A stretch of DNA of 64,000 nt from Haloarcula halobia (lineage in GTDB: Archaea; Halobacteriota; Halobacteria; Halobacteriales; Haloarculaceae). The position numbers were made by a program, and so were the translations under genes. The stretch is from NCBI RefSeq assembly GCF_029338255.1, contig NZ_CP119787.1, forward strand, positions 992,001-1,056,000. The letters are read 5' to 3'. Below are positions 41,560 through 53,013 of this stretch, in pieces; the first letter of the stretch is position 1; every line of letters begins with the position of its first letter. Under the pieces are notes generated by a model that worked only from the letters and a program-made list of their open reading frames with translations, made no database searches and had not been told where the DNA came from.

Positions 41560-43638
41560 CTAGCGTCGCCGTGCCAGCAGTGTCGCCAGCACGAGCGCGA
41601 CAACCGCGAGTGCCGCGGTAAAGCCCGGTGCGCTCCCGCCGGTCGTCTCGCTCGCCGTGGTGGTGGTGGTCGACGTCGACGTCGACGCCGTCGTCGTCCG
41701 CGTCGGCGTCTCGGCGGGCGTGACCGTCACCCTGACCGCCCTGGCCCCGCCGGCCGAGAGCAGTACCTCGCCGGCTTCGGGCACCGTCACGCCCGTCGAG
41801 ACCTCCGTCGTGTTCTCGGGCGGGAGGTAGACCTGGCGTTCCGCGACCGACTGGAAGTCCCTGGTGAACACGACCAGGATCTCGCCGGGTATCTCGGCTT
41901 CGTTGACCACCGAGGCGGTGACGACGACGATGTCGCCCTGGTCGGCCGCGCGCGTGTCGACCTCGACGTCGGTGACGCTGGCCCGCGCCGGCCGTTCGAC
42001 GCGGACGGTCACGTTGTCGCCGTCGACGTTCATCTGGTACCGTCCCGGCGTGACGAACCGGTGGGAGAGGGGAACGAGCACCTCCTCCCCGGGCTCGATG
42101 CGCCCGCGCTGGCTCGCCACCTCGGTCCCGTTTATGTCGAGGGTGGCGTTGTACTGGCCCTCGGTCCCGCCCGCGTTGCTGACGACGGCCTCCAGCGTGA
42201 GCGTCTCGCCGGTCGCCAGCCGAATCGGCCCGCCTCCGTCGAGGTTCGTCTCGCGATACGGGCCGGTCACGTTGTACGTCGCCGGCTCGCCCGTCGACGG
42301 GAGGCCGTAGCCGATGCGGGCCGGCAGCTGCTCGAAGACGGCGGCGTGGCGGGACTGGTCCCACATCGTCACGTCCGTCCGCTGCTCGGTCAGGTCGGCG
42401 GCCGCCGCCCGGACCGACTCGTTGCCCGCACGCTCGACGGCCGCGAGGAACGCCGCCTGCGTGACCGCCTGGCCGCGGCCGTTCAGCAGGCGGAACGTGT
42501 CCTGGAGCGTCCGTTCGCTGTCGCTCGCCACGCGAACGCGCTCGTCGACCCGCCCCGCGACCAGCGCCCCGCGGTGGTAGTCGGGGTTTTGCTCCCAAGT
42601 GCTCGGATCGGTCAGGACGACGCTGTCGTACACCTCCCGCTCGCCCTCGCTCATGCGGGCCTCGAACGCTCCGAAGTCGATGCGGTCCTGTTCGAGCGTC
42701 AGCAGGGCGGCGTAGTACACCGCGCTCGCCTCGGTGAACCAGCGGCTCTCGGCCGTCGTCCGGAACCGCTGTCTCGAGTGGACGTACTCGTGTATCCAGA
42801 CGTTCTCGGCGGTATCGAGGCGCTCGCCGTCCTGGACCCACATGTCGGCGTCGCCGGTCTGGAGACCGCGGACGGCCCACTCGATGTCGCCGGTCGGGGC
42901 CGCGACGACGAACACCGACGTGTCCCTGTCGCCGACCCGGAGCGCGTCGGAGGCGTTGGCGATCGAGTCCAGGATGGCCGTCCGGTTCTCCGCGAGCGAC
43001 GACGCCGCGGGGACGACCAGGCGGACGGTCTGCCCGTGGGTGGTCCGGCTGACGCTCTCTTGCTCGCCGAGGTAGACCAGGTCGTCGCCGGCCGCACCCG
43101 CCCCCGCCGTCGTCACCCCGCGCTCGAAGCGCACCGGCTCGGTCCCGGTGTACTGCCACCGCGTGGGCGTCCGCGAGCGCTGGAACAGTGCCCACTCGCC
43201 GGCGTCGACGCTGATGTAGGTCCCCGAGTCCGCCTCGGGCCCCGTCGTCTCGAGGGTCTCGTTGGGGTTCATCCGGTACTCGATGGTCGCCTCCGGGGTC
43301 GTCCCGTCCCACTCGAAGGTGGACTCGTTGACCTGGTCGAACCCGTCGGCGTCGGCCACGGTCACGCTGGTGGGCACCTGCGTCTCGAGGCTGACCACCC
43401 GGTCGGGTATCTCGTAGGTCAGCGTCACCCGGACCTCGCCGGGGCGCGAGGGCGTCAGCGCGTACGTCTGGGTCTGCCGGATGCTGTCGCCGTCGGTGAC
43501 CTGCGCTGCGCTCGCGCTGGTCGCGTACCGCGTCGGCTCCGCAGTCGTCCCGCCGGCAACTCCGACGAGTGGCGTGACCGCGGCGAGCACGACGAGGACG
43601 GTGAGTGTGGCCACCACTCCCCGGCGGGCCCCGTGCAT
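41560..43638 (-). CDS. Surface protein with gluzincin-like HExxH and PGF-CTERM tail
   Basis: The 692-aa protein has a signal peptide (hydrophobic segment about residues 9-28) and an extracellular region. HEYVH, followed 15 residues later by Glu in WFTEASA, resembles M1/M61-type zinc peptidases. Two beta-rich domains follow, then a Thr-rich stalk and a PGF-CTERM end (PGFTAALAVVALVLATLLARRR region), which archaeosortase A removes and lipidates. It is probably an anchored cell-surface peptidase-like protein. Spacing of 15 instead of 18 residues to the second Glu makes activity uncertain. Confidence 0.78.
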   Translation of the reverse strand: MHGARRGVVATLTVLVVLAAVTPLVGVAGGTTAEPTRYATSASAAQVTDGDSIRQTQTYALTPSRPGEVRVTLTYEIPDRVVSLETQVPTSVTVADADGFDQVNESTFEWDGTTPEATIEYRMNPNETLETTGPEADSGTYISVDAGEWALFQRSRTPTRWQYTGTEPVRFERGVTTAGAGAAGDDLVYLGEQESVSRTTHGQTVRLVVPAASSLAENRTAILDSIANASDALRVGDRDTSVFVVAAPTGDIEWAVRGLQTGDADMWVQDGERLDTAENVWIHEYVHSRQRFRTTAESRWFTEASAVYYAALLTLEQDRIDFGAFEARMSEGEREVYDSVVLTDPSTWEQNPDYHRGALVAGRVDERVRVASDSERTLQDTFRLLNGRGQAVTQAAFLAAVERAGNESVRAAAADLTEQRTDVTMWDQSRHAAVFEQLPARIGYGLPSTGEPATYNVTGPYRETNLDGGGPIRLATGETLTLEAVVSNAGGTEGQYNATLDINGTEVASQRGRIEPGEEVLVPLSHRFVTPGRYQMNVDGDNVTVRVERPARASVTDVEVDTRAADQGDIVVVTASVVNEAEIPGEILVVFTRDFQSVAERQVYLPPENTTEVSTGVTVPEAGEVLLSAGGARAVRVTVTPAETPTRTTTASTSTSTTTTTASETTGGSAPGFTAALAVVALVLATLLARRR

Positions 43639-43678
43639 ACGCACTTTCTAACAGGGCCCCAATGAAATAACTGCCCCG

Positions 43679-44110
43679 TTATGCGGCCGTTTCGAGTCGC
43701 GCCTCGATGTCGTCGAAGACGTCGGCGACGCGCTCGCGGATCTCCTCGCGGATCTCCCGCACCGTCTCGGCGTCCTGCCCGTCCGGGTCGGCAAGCGCCC
43801 AGTCGCGGATCTCGACGTCGGCGTCGAGTTCCAGCGTCGAACACCCCATCGTCGCGACCAGGTCACACGCGTTGAGCTCCTCGTCGGTGACCGTCCGCGG
43901 GACGCGGTCCGAGAGGTCGATATCCAGCTCCCGCATGGTCTCGACCACCTCGCCGTGAACGTGGTCGGCGGGGTGGGTCCCGCCGGTGACGACCTCGACG
44001 CGGTCCTCGAGGCCGCGCTCGGCAACCTCTCGCTCGGCGAAGGCGGTCGACATCTGCGAGCGACCGGCGTTCTGTACACAGACGAAGGCGACGCGGAATG
44101 TCTCGGTCAT
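43679..44110 (-). CDS. Low-molecular-weight phosphatase / arsenate reductase (ArsC-like)
   Basis: The 143-aa protein begins with the P-loop CVQNAGRSQM (Cys11 to Arg17) and ends with an acidic helix. A DPDG segment (DWALADPDGQDAE) replaces the usual DPY/DPF of the general acid loop. Such proteins act as arsenate reductases or tyrosine phosphatases. A Cys in MGCSTLE and one in LNACDLV may support thiol-coupled arsenate reduction. No ars transport genes are adjacent. Confidence 0.88.
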   Translation of the reverse strand: MTETFRVAFVCVQNAGRSQMSTAFAEREVAERGLEDRVEVVTGGTHPADHVHGEVVETMRELDIDLSDRVPRTVTDEELNACDLVATMGCSTLELDADVEIRDWALADPDGQDAETVREIREEIRERVADVFDDIEARLETAA

Positions 44111-44189
44111 GCTGTGTCCACGGAATCGCTCCGCGATAGGGAGGATTCGCCCACCGGATATATGTCGATTTCGGTGCCTTCAGACTTCA

Positions 44190-44209
44190 ATACTACTATT
44201 TAGTGGTAT
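44190..44209. promoter_or_regulatory. AT-rich inverted repeat in the arsC-mutS gap
   Basis: ATACTAC (44190-44196) and GTGGTAT (44203-44209) form arms with one mismatch around TATTTA. The right arm runs into a GGTATATT box, 70-80 nt before the mutS ATG. It may be an operator for the divergent phosphatase/arsenate reductase and mutS genes. Confidence 0.4.
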
Positions 44210-44285
44210 ATTCCGGTCCGGGGATCGGTCCCGCGTCCGCGTCGCTCCCGCAACCCTTACCCCGGGGACACGCACAGAAGTGGAT

Positions 44286-46961
44286 ATGACCGAGGCGACG
44301 GGCATCGTCGGGGAGTTCCTCACGCTCAAGGAGGGCACCGACGCGGACCTGCTGGCGATGCAGTGTGGCGACTTCTACGAGTTCTTCGGCGAGGACGCCG
44401 AGGTCGTCGCCGACGAACTCGATCTGAAGGTGAGCCAGAAGTCCTCCCACGGGTCCTCGTACCCGATGGCGGGCGTCCCCGTCGACGACCTCACGCCGTA
44501 CGTCGCCGCGCTGGTCGAGCGGGGCTACCGCGTGGCCGTCGCCGACCAGCACGAGACTACCGACGGCCACGCTCGCGAGATAACCCGCGTGGTAACGCCC
44601 GGCACGCACCTGGAGACGGGCGACGCCGCCGCGCAGTACCTCGCGGCGGTCGTCCGCCACCGCGAGGGTGACATTGACACCTACGGACTGGCCGTCGCGG
44701 ACGTGACGACCGGCCAGTTCCAGGTCACGCAACTCGACGGCGCCACCGCCGGCGAGGTGCTCTCGGAGCTGTACACGTTCGACCCCGCGGAGGTGCTCCC
44801 GGGGCCGGACCTGCGTGCCGACGACGACTTCCTCGAGAGCCTCCGCGAGCGGACCGACGCGGCGCTGACCCTGCACGCTACGGAGTCGTTCGCCCCCGGG
44901 CGAGCACGCCACCGGGTCCGCCAGCAGTTCGGCGCCGAGACGCTCGAGAGCGTCGGCATCGACGCCGACGACGCGGCTATCGCCGCCGCCGGGGCCGTCC
45001 TCTCGTACGTCGAGGAGACGGGCGTGGGGACGCTCGCGGCCGTCACGCGCCTGCAGGCCTACGGCGCCCGCGAGCACGTCGACCTGGACGCGACCACCCA
45101 GCGCAACCTCGAGCTCACCGAGACGATGCAGGGCGACAAGTCGGGGTCGCTGTTCGACACCATCGACCACACGGTGACCGCGGCCGGCCGGCGCCGCCTC
45201 CGGGAGTGGATTCAGCGGCCGCGGCGGGACCGCGGCGAGATTCGCCGCCGGCAGTCCTCGGTCGCCGCCTTCTCCCGGGCGGCGATGGCTCGCGAGGCCA
45301 TCCGCGAGACCCTCTCTGACGCCTACGACCTGGAGCGACTGGGCGCCCGCGCCATCTCCGGGAGCGCCGACGCCCGCGACCTGCGGGCGGTCCAGGAGAC
45401 GCTGGCGCTGCTGCCCGCGGTGGCCAGCGCCGTCGACGAGACCGAACGCCTCGCGGAGTCGCCGGTCGCCGACGCGCTCGCCGGCGCAGACCGCGAGGCC
45501 GCCGCCTCGCTCGCGGCGGAACTCGACGCGGCGCTCGTCGAGGACCCGCCCGGGACGGTCACGCAGGGCAGCCTCTTTCGCCGAGGCTACGACGACGAAC
45601 TCGACGATCTAGTCGAGGAACACGAGGCCGCCCTGGAGTGGCTCGACACCCTCCCCGAGCGCGAGAAGTCGCGGACCGGCATCACGCACCTCTCGGTCGA
45701 CCGGAACAAGACCGACGGCTACTACATCCAGGTCGGCAAGAGCGAGACCGACGCGGTCCCCGACGAGTACGAGGAGATCAAGACGCTGAAGAACTCGAAG
45801 CGCTACACCATCCCCGAACTCGACGAGCGCGAGCGGGACGTCCTCCGCCTGGAGGAACGGCGCCACGACCTCGAGTACGAGCTGTTCGAGGGGTTGCGCG
45901 ACCGGGTCGCCGAGCGGGCGACGCTCTTACAGGACGTCGGCCGCGCGCTCGCCGAGGTGGACGCGCTGGCCTCGCTCGCGGTCCACGCCGTCGAGAACGA
46001 CTGGACCCGCCCCGAGGTCCTCGAGGGGCGCGAACTCACCATCGAGGCGGGTCGTCACCCGGTCGTCGAACAGACCACCGAGTTCGTGCCCAACGACCTC
46101 GCGATGGACGACCAGCGCCAGTTCCTCGTCGTCACGGGGCCCAACATGAGCGGGAAGTCGACCTACATGCGCCAGACGGCGCTCATCACGCTGCTGGCGC
46201 AGGTCGGGAGTTTCGTCCCCGCGCGGTCGGCCCGCGTCGGCGTGGTCGACGGCATCTACACTCGCGTCGGCGCGCTGGACGAGCTCGCCCAGGGCCGCTC
46301 GACGTTCATGGTCGAGATGCAGGAACTCTCGAATATCCTCCACTCGGCGACCGACGAGTCGCTCGTCATCTTAGACGAGGTCGGCCGCGGGACCGCGACC
46401 TTCGACGGCATCTCCATCGCCTGGGCGGCCACCGAGTACCTGCACAACGAGGTGCGCGCGAAGACGCTCTTTGCCACGCACTACCACGAACTGACGACGC
46501 TGGCCGACCACCTCGAACGGGTCGAGAACGTCCACGTCGCGGCCGACGAGACGGACGGGGACGTCACCTTCCTCCGGACGGTCCGGGACGGCCCCACGGA
46601 CCGCTCGTATGGCATCCACGTCGCGGACCTGGCGGGCGTCCCCGGGCCGGTCGTCGAGCGCTCCCGGGAGGTGCTGGACCGCCTCCGCGAGGAGAAGGCC
46701 ATCGAAGCGAAGGGCAGCGGTGGCGGCGGGACCACGCAGGCCGTCTTCGACCTCTCCTCGGGGACGTTCGGCGGCGCCACGGAGTCGCCCACGAGCGCCG
46801 ACGGCGGCTCGGCCCAGCAGGATCCGACGCTGGAAGACCGGTTCGGCCCCGGGGCCGAGGACGTCCTGCGGGCCCTCTCGGAGCTGGACGTCAACGAGAC
46901 GCCGCCGGTCGAACTGCTGGCGACGGTCCAGGCCTGGCAGGAGGACCTAGCAGACGACTGA
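44286..46961 (+). CDS. mutS: DNA mismatch repair protein MutS (paralog 2)
   Basis: The 891-aa protein has the mismatch motif F-Y-E at residues 30-32 (CGDFYEFF), the MutS core and the ATPase with GPNMSGKST near residue 618, DEVGRGTAT and THYHEL. The open frame extends far upstream but the ATG at 44286 matches the family N-terminus. The tail has a Gly/Ser linker and the helical end ELLATVQAWQEDLADD. It differs clearly from the MutS at 24238, so this is an old paralog pair and not a recent duplication. Confidence 0.96.
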   Translation: MTEATGIVGEFLTLKEGTDADLLAMQCGDFYEFFGEDAEVVADELDLKVSQKSSHGSSYPMAGVPVDDLTPYVAALVERGYRVAVADQHETTDGHAREITRVVTPGTHLETGDAAAQYLAAVVRHREGDIDTYGLAVADVTTGQFQVTQLDGATAGEVLSELYTFDPAEVLPGPDLRADDDFLESLRERTDAALTLHATESFAPGRARHRVRQQFGAETLESVGIDADDAAIAAAGAVLSYVEETGVGTLAAVTRLQAYGAREHVDLDATTQRNLELTETMQGDKSGSLFDTIDHTVTAAGRRRLREWIQRPRRDRGEIRRRQSSVAAFSRAAMAREAIRETLSDAYDLERLGARAISGSADARDLRAVQETLALLPAVASAVDETERLAESPVADALAGADREAAASLAAELDAALVEDPPGTVTQGSLFRRGYDDELDDLVEEHEAALEWLDTLPEREKSRTGITHLSVDRNKTDGYYIQVGKSETDAVPDEYEEIKTLKNSKRYTIPELDERERDVLRLEERRHDLEYELFEGLRDRVAERATLLQDVGRALAEVDALASLAVHAVENDWTRPEVLEGRELTIEAGRHPVVEQTTEFVPNDLAMDDQRQFLVVTGPNMSGKSTYMRQTALITLLAQVGSFVPARSARVGVVDGIYTRVGALDELAQGRSTFMVEMQELSNILHSATDESLVILDEVGRGTATFDGISIAWAATEYLHNEVRAKTLFATHYHELTTLADHLERVENVHVAADETDGDVTFLRTVRDGPTDRSYGIHVADLAGVPGPVVERSREVLDRLREEKAIEAKGSGGGGTTQAVFDLSSGTFGGATESPTSADGGSAQQDPTLEDRFGPGAEDVLRALSELDVNETPPVELLATVQAWQEDLADD

Positions 46962-46976
46962 CCCGGTCGCCGGCGC

Positions 46977-47531
46977 TCAGCGCCGGGTGTCGTCGCCCAG
47001 TGGGTCTCTCGTGGGTTCCTCCGTCGGTTCCTCGCCCGGGTTCGCTCCCCGGACGCGTTCCGGTTCCGCGTCGAACTCGGACTCCGGGGCCTCGTCGTCG
47101 AAGAACCCGAAGGTCTCGTCGTCGCGGGGCAGGTAGTCGTTCTCGAGCATCTCCGAGACCACCCGCCCGAGCGCGTCGAGTTCGAGCGCTATCTCGTCGG
47201 CGTCGCCGACGGCCAGGTCGCGCTCGACGGTCTCGGGCAGCGTCGGCGCCCGGTACCCCACCTCGTCGGTCGCGGGGTCCCAGTAGAAGTCGAACTCGTC
47301 GACCAGGTCGTGCTCGACGACGAGTTCGAAGTCGGCCGGCACCAGGCTGGTCTGGGCGGACCACTCCTCGAAGCCGTCGTGCCAGGCGCCCGCCTCGAGG
47401 ATTTCGGCGATCTCCTCGCGGCGGTAGTCGTCCGCCTGTTCGTCGGTCGAGGCGCCGATGGCGTCGTACTCGCCCCGCGGTTGGGGGCCACGGAGTGCCG
47501 GCGGGTCCGGGACGGGAACGTCGAGTGACAT
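46977..47531 (-). CDS. Conserved acidic hypothetical protein, 184 aa
   Basis: The protein has a helical/charged composition with WHDGFEEWSAQTSLVPADFEL and HDLVDEFDFYWDPATDEVGYRAP. The last 40 residues are a low-complexity acidic, Pro/Glu/Thr-rich tail. It is convergent with mutS, 15 bp apart. I do not recognise a family. The start at 47531 is chosen because the residues upstream have non-coding style. Confidence 0.65.
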   Translation of the reverse strand: MSLDVPVPDPPALRGPQPRGEYDAIGASTDEQADDYRREEIAEILEAGAWHDGFEEWSAQTSLVPADFELVVEHDLVDEFDFYWDPATDEVGYRAPTLPETVERDLAVGDADEIALELDALGRVVSEMLENDYLPRDDETFGFFDDEAPESEFDAEPERVRGANPGEEPTEEPTRDPLGDDTRR

Positions 47532-47661
47532 ACCCGAATCTTCGTCGGTCAGACGGAAATACGCACCGCTGGTCACTGTAGCAGCAATCGGTTCAGAGAG
47601 CCAGAACGCCCCCGGGCTGTTCACGATCTGTATCTCTCAACTACACACTACCGTCGTTGGG

Positions 47662-48258
47662 TCACCCCAGGCGCGCGAAGGCGAACTCCGTCGAGGTCCC
47701 GAGCGGGTCGTCGGCCACCTCGGTCCACACCTCGTCGAACCCGGCGTCGCGCAGCTGGTCCAGGGTGGCCTGCCGACCGGGTGCCGAGAAGAACATCGAC
47801 CCGCCCATCCAGCCCCGCCGGACGGTCTCGAACCGGCCGCCGGGGAGCGACAGCAGGACGAGGCCGCCCGGGCGTAGCACGCGGGCGAACTCGCGGTAGA
47901 CGGCGGGGTGGCGCTTGCGAGACACGTGGAACACGGCGTGGTACGCGGTGACGGCGTCGACGCTGTCGTCGGCGACCGGCAGGGCGGTCATCTCGCCCTG
48001 GACGAGTCGGGCCGCCTGGACCCGCTCGGTGGCCAGTTCGAGGCTCCGGCGGGAGACATCCAGGCCGACGGTGCCGGGCGGGAGGTTCGCCAGCGTCCGC
48101 GCGCCGTCCCCACACCCGACGTCGAGCACCGTCGGGGAGGCGGGGAGCATGGCCAGTAGGTCGTCGATGAGCGCCGCGTCCGAGCCGGTCGGGTCGCGTC
48201 GCTCGGCGTACGTCTCGGCGACGTCGTCCCACGCCCGCCGCACGTCGTCCGGGTCCAT
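47662..48258 (-). CDS. Class I SAM-dependent methyltransferase
   Basis: The 198-aa protein has motif I VLDVGCGDGART, acidic motif II region, VDAVTAYHAVFHVSRK and RVLRPGGLVLLSLPGGRF. It is a small UbiE/COQ5-like methyltransferase fold. The substrate cannot be read from sequence. Confidence 0.87.
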   Translation of the reverse strand: MDPDDVRRAWDDVAETYAERRDPTGSDAALIDDLLAMLPASPTVLDVGCGDGARTLANLPPGTVGLDVSRRSLELATERVQAARLVQGEMTALPVADDSVDAVTAYHAVFHVSRKRHPAVYREFARVLRPGGLVLLSLPGGRFETVRRGWMGGSMFFSAPGRQATLDQLRDAGFDEVWTEVADDPLGTSTEFAFARLG

Positions 48259-48306
48259 GGGCTCGCTACGGCGGACAGCGACAAGAATCCTCGCCGGTGC
48301 TCTCGC

Positions 48307-48438
48307 TCACTCCGGGACGAGGCACTGCTCGACGAGTTCGCTCTTTCGGTGGTGGACGTGGAGGTGGGCCCGGAGCTGGCCGGGGCCGTCGCAGTCCTGG
48401 CCACACAGCGGGCAGCCCGTCTCGAGGCGTAGACTCAT
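48307..48438 (-). CDS. 43-aa C2H2-like zinc-finger mini-protein
   Basis: The frame has CPLC (Cys 9, 12), Cys16, then RAHLHVHH (His 25, 27, 29, 30) and a final Cys39. This is a compact Cys2His2-like knuckle. It lies 48 bp behind the methyltransferase gene's start region, on the same strand and upstream of it. Coding support comes from composition and from the zinc-ligand pattern. Role unknown. Confidence 0.65.
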   Translation of the reverse strand: MSLRLETGCPLCGQDCDGPGQLRAHLHVHHRKSELVEQCLVPE

Positions 48439-48502
48439 AGGTTCCCTGACGCGACGGCGACGGGTGACGCCGCTGCCGGACTGTTCCGGTACGGACGAGA
48501 CC

Positions 48503-48706
48503 TCAGAGCAGGCCCAGGTCCTTCGCCACGTGGTCGGTCAGCGCCTCGAGCACGTCGGGGTCGACCTCGGCGACGGCCTCGCCGCCGTGGAGCTGCTCGT
48601 TGTGCCGCCTGACGGCCCGTTCCACCTCGTCGAAGGCGACCTTCGTCCGGGTGTCACACTCGGGACAGACGACCGGAATCTCCGGGAGTTCGTCGTCGCT
48701 GGCCAT
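48503..48706 (-). CDS. Small protein with N-terminal CPEC zinc site, 67 aa
   Basis: The protein has VVCPECDTRTKVAFDEVERAV near its start and a helical acidic C-terminus (VDPDVLEALTDHVAKDLGLL). A single CxxC could pair with another chain to bind zinc, or be thiol-active. A GTG three codons earlier is in frame but the ATG at 48706 is preferred. Conserved-looking in haloarchaea, no assigned function. Confidence 0.7.
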   Translation of the reverse strand: MASDDELPEIPVVCPECDTRTKVAFDEVERAVRRHNEQLHGGEAVAEVDPDVLEALTDHVAKDLGLL

Positions 48707-48758
48707 ACCCGTCACTCTCGGCGCGGGCGTGAAATACGGACCGATTCCGCCCGGCAGC

Positions 48759-49265
48759 TCACTCGAGCACCGACTTCGGCCGCTTCAGGTAGAACTCCTG
48801 GTCGGTGACGCGCTCGTAGACGTCGTAGAGCGTCTCGATGGCCGCCGCAGGCGGGTCGAACCGGACGTGCGGGGCGACGTGGTAGGCCTTGCAGCTGGTC
48901 AGGAAGAAATACAGCGTCCGGTGGTGGGCCGGCGTGGCGTCGACGACGCCCATCGACGCACCCCCGAGGTCCTCCGAGAAGTCGTTGAGCATCGTCGCGA
49001 TGTCGTCGTGGAGCCGCTCGTCGGGCCGCTTGAGCGGGGTTCCGAAGGTCTGTTCGAGGAAGTCGCTGGTCGCCTGAACGAACGGGTTCGAGCCCATCCC
49101 GCTGGGATCGACGCCGGCGAACTGCTCGTAGAGGTCGAGCAGCGCCGTCAGCTCCGCCGCGGTGACGGCGACCGGTCGAACCGGGTCGCCCTGCGGGAGC
49201 GAGTAGTCCGGGAAGGTGTACGACGCGGGGTCCGGGACCTTCCCGAACACGTTCTCGAGTGACAT
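48759..49265 (-). CDS. Conserved haloarchaeal hypothetical, 168 aa
   Basis: The protein begins MSLENVFGKVPDPASYTFPDY and continues with helical sequence and TPAHHRTLYFFLTSCKAYHVAPHVRF. Conserved His/Cys residues (AHHRTL, SCKAYH) may bind metal but no family is recognised. It is soluble, acidic and lies in a run of same-strand genes between the methyltransferase and the HAD hydrolase. Confidence 0.7.
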   Translation of the reverse strand: MSLENVFGKVPDPASYTFPDYSLPQGDPVRPVAVTAAELTALLDLYEQFAGVDPSGMGSNPFVQATSDFLEQTFGTPLKRPDERLHDDIATMLNDFSEDLGGASMGVVDATPAHHRTLYFFLTSCKAYHVAPHVRFDPPAAAIETLYDVYERVTDQEFYLKRPKSVLE

Positions 49266-49335
49266 GCCTCCGCGTTGGGTCGCGACCCGTCTAACTGTTG
49301 TGCCGGGTCGTGGAGTACCGGGGCGACGGAGACGG

Positions 49336-50592
49336 TCAGGACCGGCGTTCGTCGAGGTCGGCGAGCAGGTTCAACCCGTAGACGACGTGGAGGATCGAAC
49401 TCGCCTCGCCAGGCTCGTAGACCAGGTCGTCGTGGGCCCGGACGTGGTCGAGGACGGCCTGCGAGGCGTGTTCCGGGGCCGCGGCGATGCCGGCGTCGGC
49501 CCCGGCCACCCACTCCATCACGCGCAGGTCGCTCTTGCTGTCGCCCATCACGATGCCGAAGGGGTCCTCGATGCCCAGCACGTCGAAGGCTTCCTGGACC
49601 CCGGTTGCCTTGTCCAGTTCCAGACTGACCAGCTCGACGGCGTCGGCCTCGTAGTAGCCCAGGTCGATACGCTCGAAGACCGCCAGCACGGACTCGGGGG
49701 CACCGCCGAGCTCCGCGTCGGTCGACGCGCCGGCGTCGGCGAACACGCGGGCCAGTTCCGGGTCGCTCGCGAAGTACGTCCGGGCGAGCGCCGCGGGGTC
49801 GTCGACCGGCTCGTCGACTGCCTCGACCACTGCCTCGCCGACGAGCGCACAGAGGTGACAGACCGCCGCGTCGATGACCGCCGCGGCGGCCTCGCTCCCT
49901 ACCTCGGCGTTGGGCTTGAGCGTGACGTTGAACTCGTTGCCCTGGAGGTGACAGCCGCGGCGAATCGAGTCGGGTGCCTCCGAGAGGACCCGCCCGCGCA
50001 CCGTCTCGAAGACGCTGCCGATCTCGGGATCGAGGCGCTCGTAGAGCAACCGCTTCGTGTCGGGGCCGTGGCCCGGCGTGAAGACGGCGTTGCCCGTCTC
50101 GTAGACGATGCTCACGTCCCCCGAGGAGACGACTTCGTTGCCCAGACCCTGTATCATGAACCCCTTGACGTTCTCTAAGGTCTGGCCGGTGACGACGACG
50201 ATGGGGACGCCCCGCTCGTGGAACTCCGTCAGGAGGTGGAGCGTGCTCCGGGGGATCTCGTTGTCCGTGTCGCCGGCCGACCGCAGCGTCTCGTCGACGT
50301 CGAGCACGAGGACGTTCACCGGCCGGTCGTACTTCGAGTAGAGGTCCAGCGCGGTGAACGCCTCCTCGCGGGTCAGGCGCGCGGCGAGCTCGGCGTAGGT
50401 CTCTCCGGTCGTCGGGAACTCCTCGGCGATGGCCGCCTTGCGCTCGTCGAGTTCAGCCCGCACGGCGTCCCACTGGTCGAGGGCGACCGTCGACCGCAAC
50501 GGGGGAAAGAGGTCCACGAACTCCTGGTAGGCCCGCAGCGTCTCGGTGTCGGTCGTCCGGTAGAGGTGATAGAGCTGGTCGTATTTCTCCAT
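49336..50592 (-). CDS. HAD superfamily hydrolase, 418 aa
   Basis: The protein carries HAD motif 1 DVDETL (Asp98, Asp100), motif II VVTGQT, and motif IV MGDSKSD (Asp350, Asp354). About 90 N-terminal helical residues precede the catalytic core. A long cap region inserts between motifs II and IV. It is a phosphatase-type enzyme of unknown substrate. The start is set at the ATG at 50592. Confidence 0.83.
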   Translation of the reverse strand: MEKYDQLYHLYRTTDTETLRAYQEFVDLFPPLRSTVALDQWDAVRAELDERKAAIAEEFPTTGETYAELAARLTREEAFTALDLYSKYDRPVNVLVLDVDETLRSAGDTDNEIPRSTLHLLTEFHERGVPIVVVTGQTLENVKGFMIQGLGNEVVSSGDVSIVYETGNAVFTPGHGPDTKRLLYERLDPEIGSVFETVRGRVLSEAPDSIRRGCHLQGNEFNVTLKPNAEVGSEAAAAVIDAAVCHLCALVGEAVVEAVDEPVDDPAALARTYFASDPELARVFADAGASTDAELGGAPESVLAVFERIDLGYYEADAVELVSLELDKATGVQEAFDVLGIEDPFGIVMGDSKSDLRVMEWVAGADAGIAAAPEHASQAVLDHVRAHDDLVYEPGEASSILHVVYGLNLLADLDERRS

Positions 50593-50688
50593 TGACTCTC
50601 GATGGTCGGTGTGTCGACGCCGGCGCACTTCACTGTAGGGCCCGGACGGTGACGGAAAAAACGGGCGTCCTGCCGGCCGGTCGCCGGC

Positions 50689-50796
50689 TCAACCGCTCTC
50701 GTCGCCGCCGTCGGTCAGTACTTCGACCTCGTCGTCCTCGTTTGCCTCGTTGAGGAACGATGGCAGGTCGTCGTCGGCCGTCTCGCTGTCGTCCAT
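50689..50796 (-). CDS. Acidic mini-protein, 35 aa
   Basis: The frame encodes a highly acidic peptide (MDDSETADDDLPSFLNEANE, then DDEVEVLTDGGDESG) with a good Shine-Dalgarno (GGAG, 5 nt before ATG at 50796). Very short acidic proteins are often missed in annotation. I saw no family match. Support is the ribosome-binding site and haloarchaeal composition. Confidence 0.45.
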   Translation of the reverse strand: MDDSETADDDLPSFLNEANEDDEVEVLTDGGDESG

Positions 50797-50957
50797 TCTC
50801 TCCTGGTCGCGGTTCCACGGTGGTATCCGTCCTCTGTCGTGGCACATGGGACTCCACCGTGTACAGCTGAGGACTGTTCCATGTTAACACTTTGCTCGCA
50901 CACGGGACACGCTCAAGTCGCCCCGGCCGCTATCACCGACGACATGCGGGGGACGTC

Positions 50958-52976
<2,019 letters not shown>

Positions 52977-53013
52977 CCGGTTGAACTAAGCCCCAGTCTC
53001 TCGATGGGGGGAT

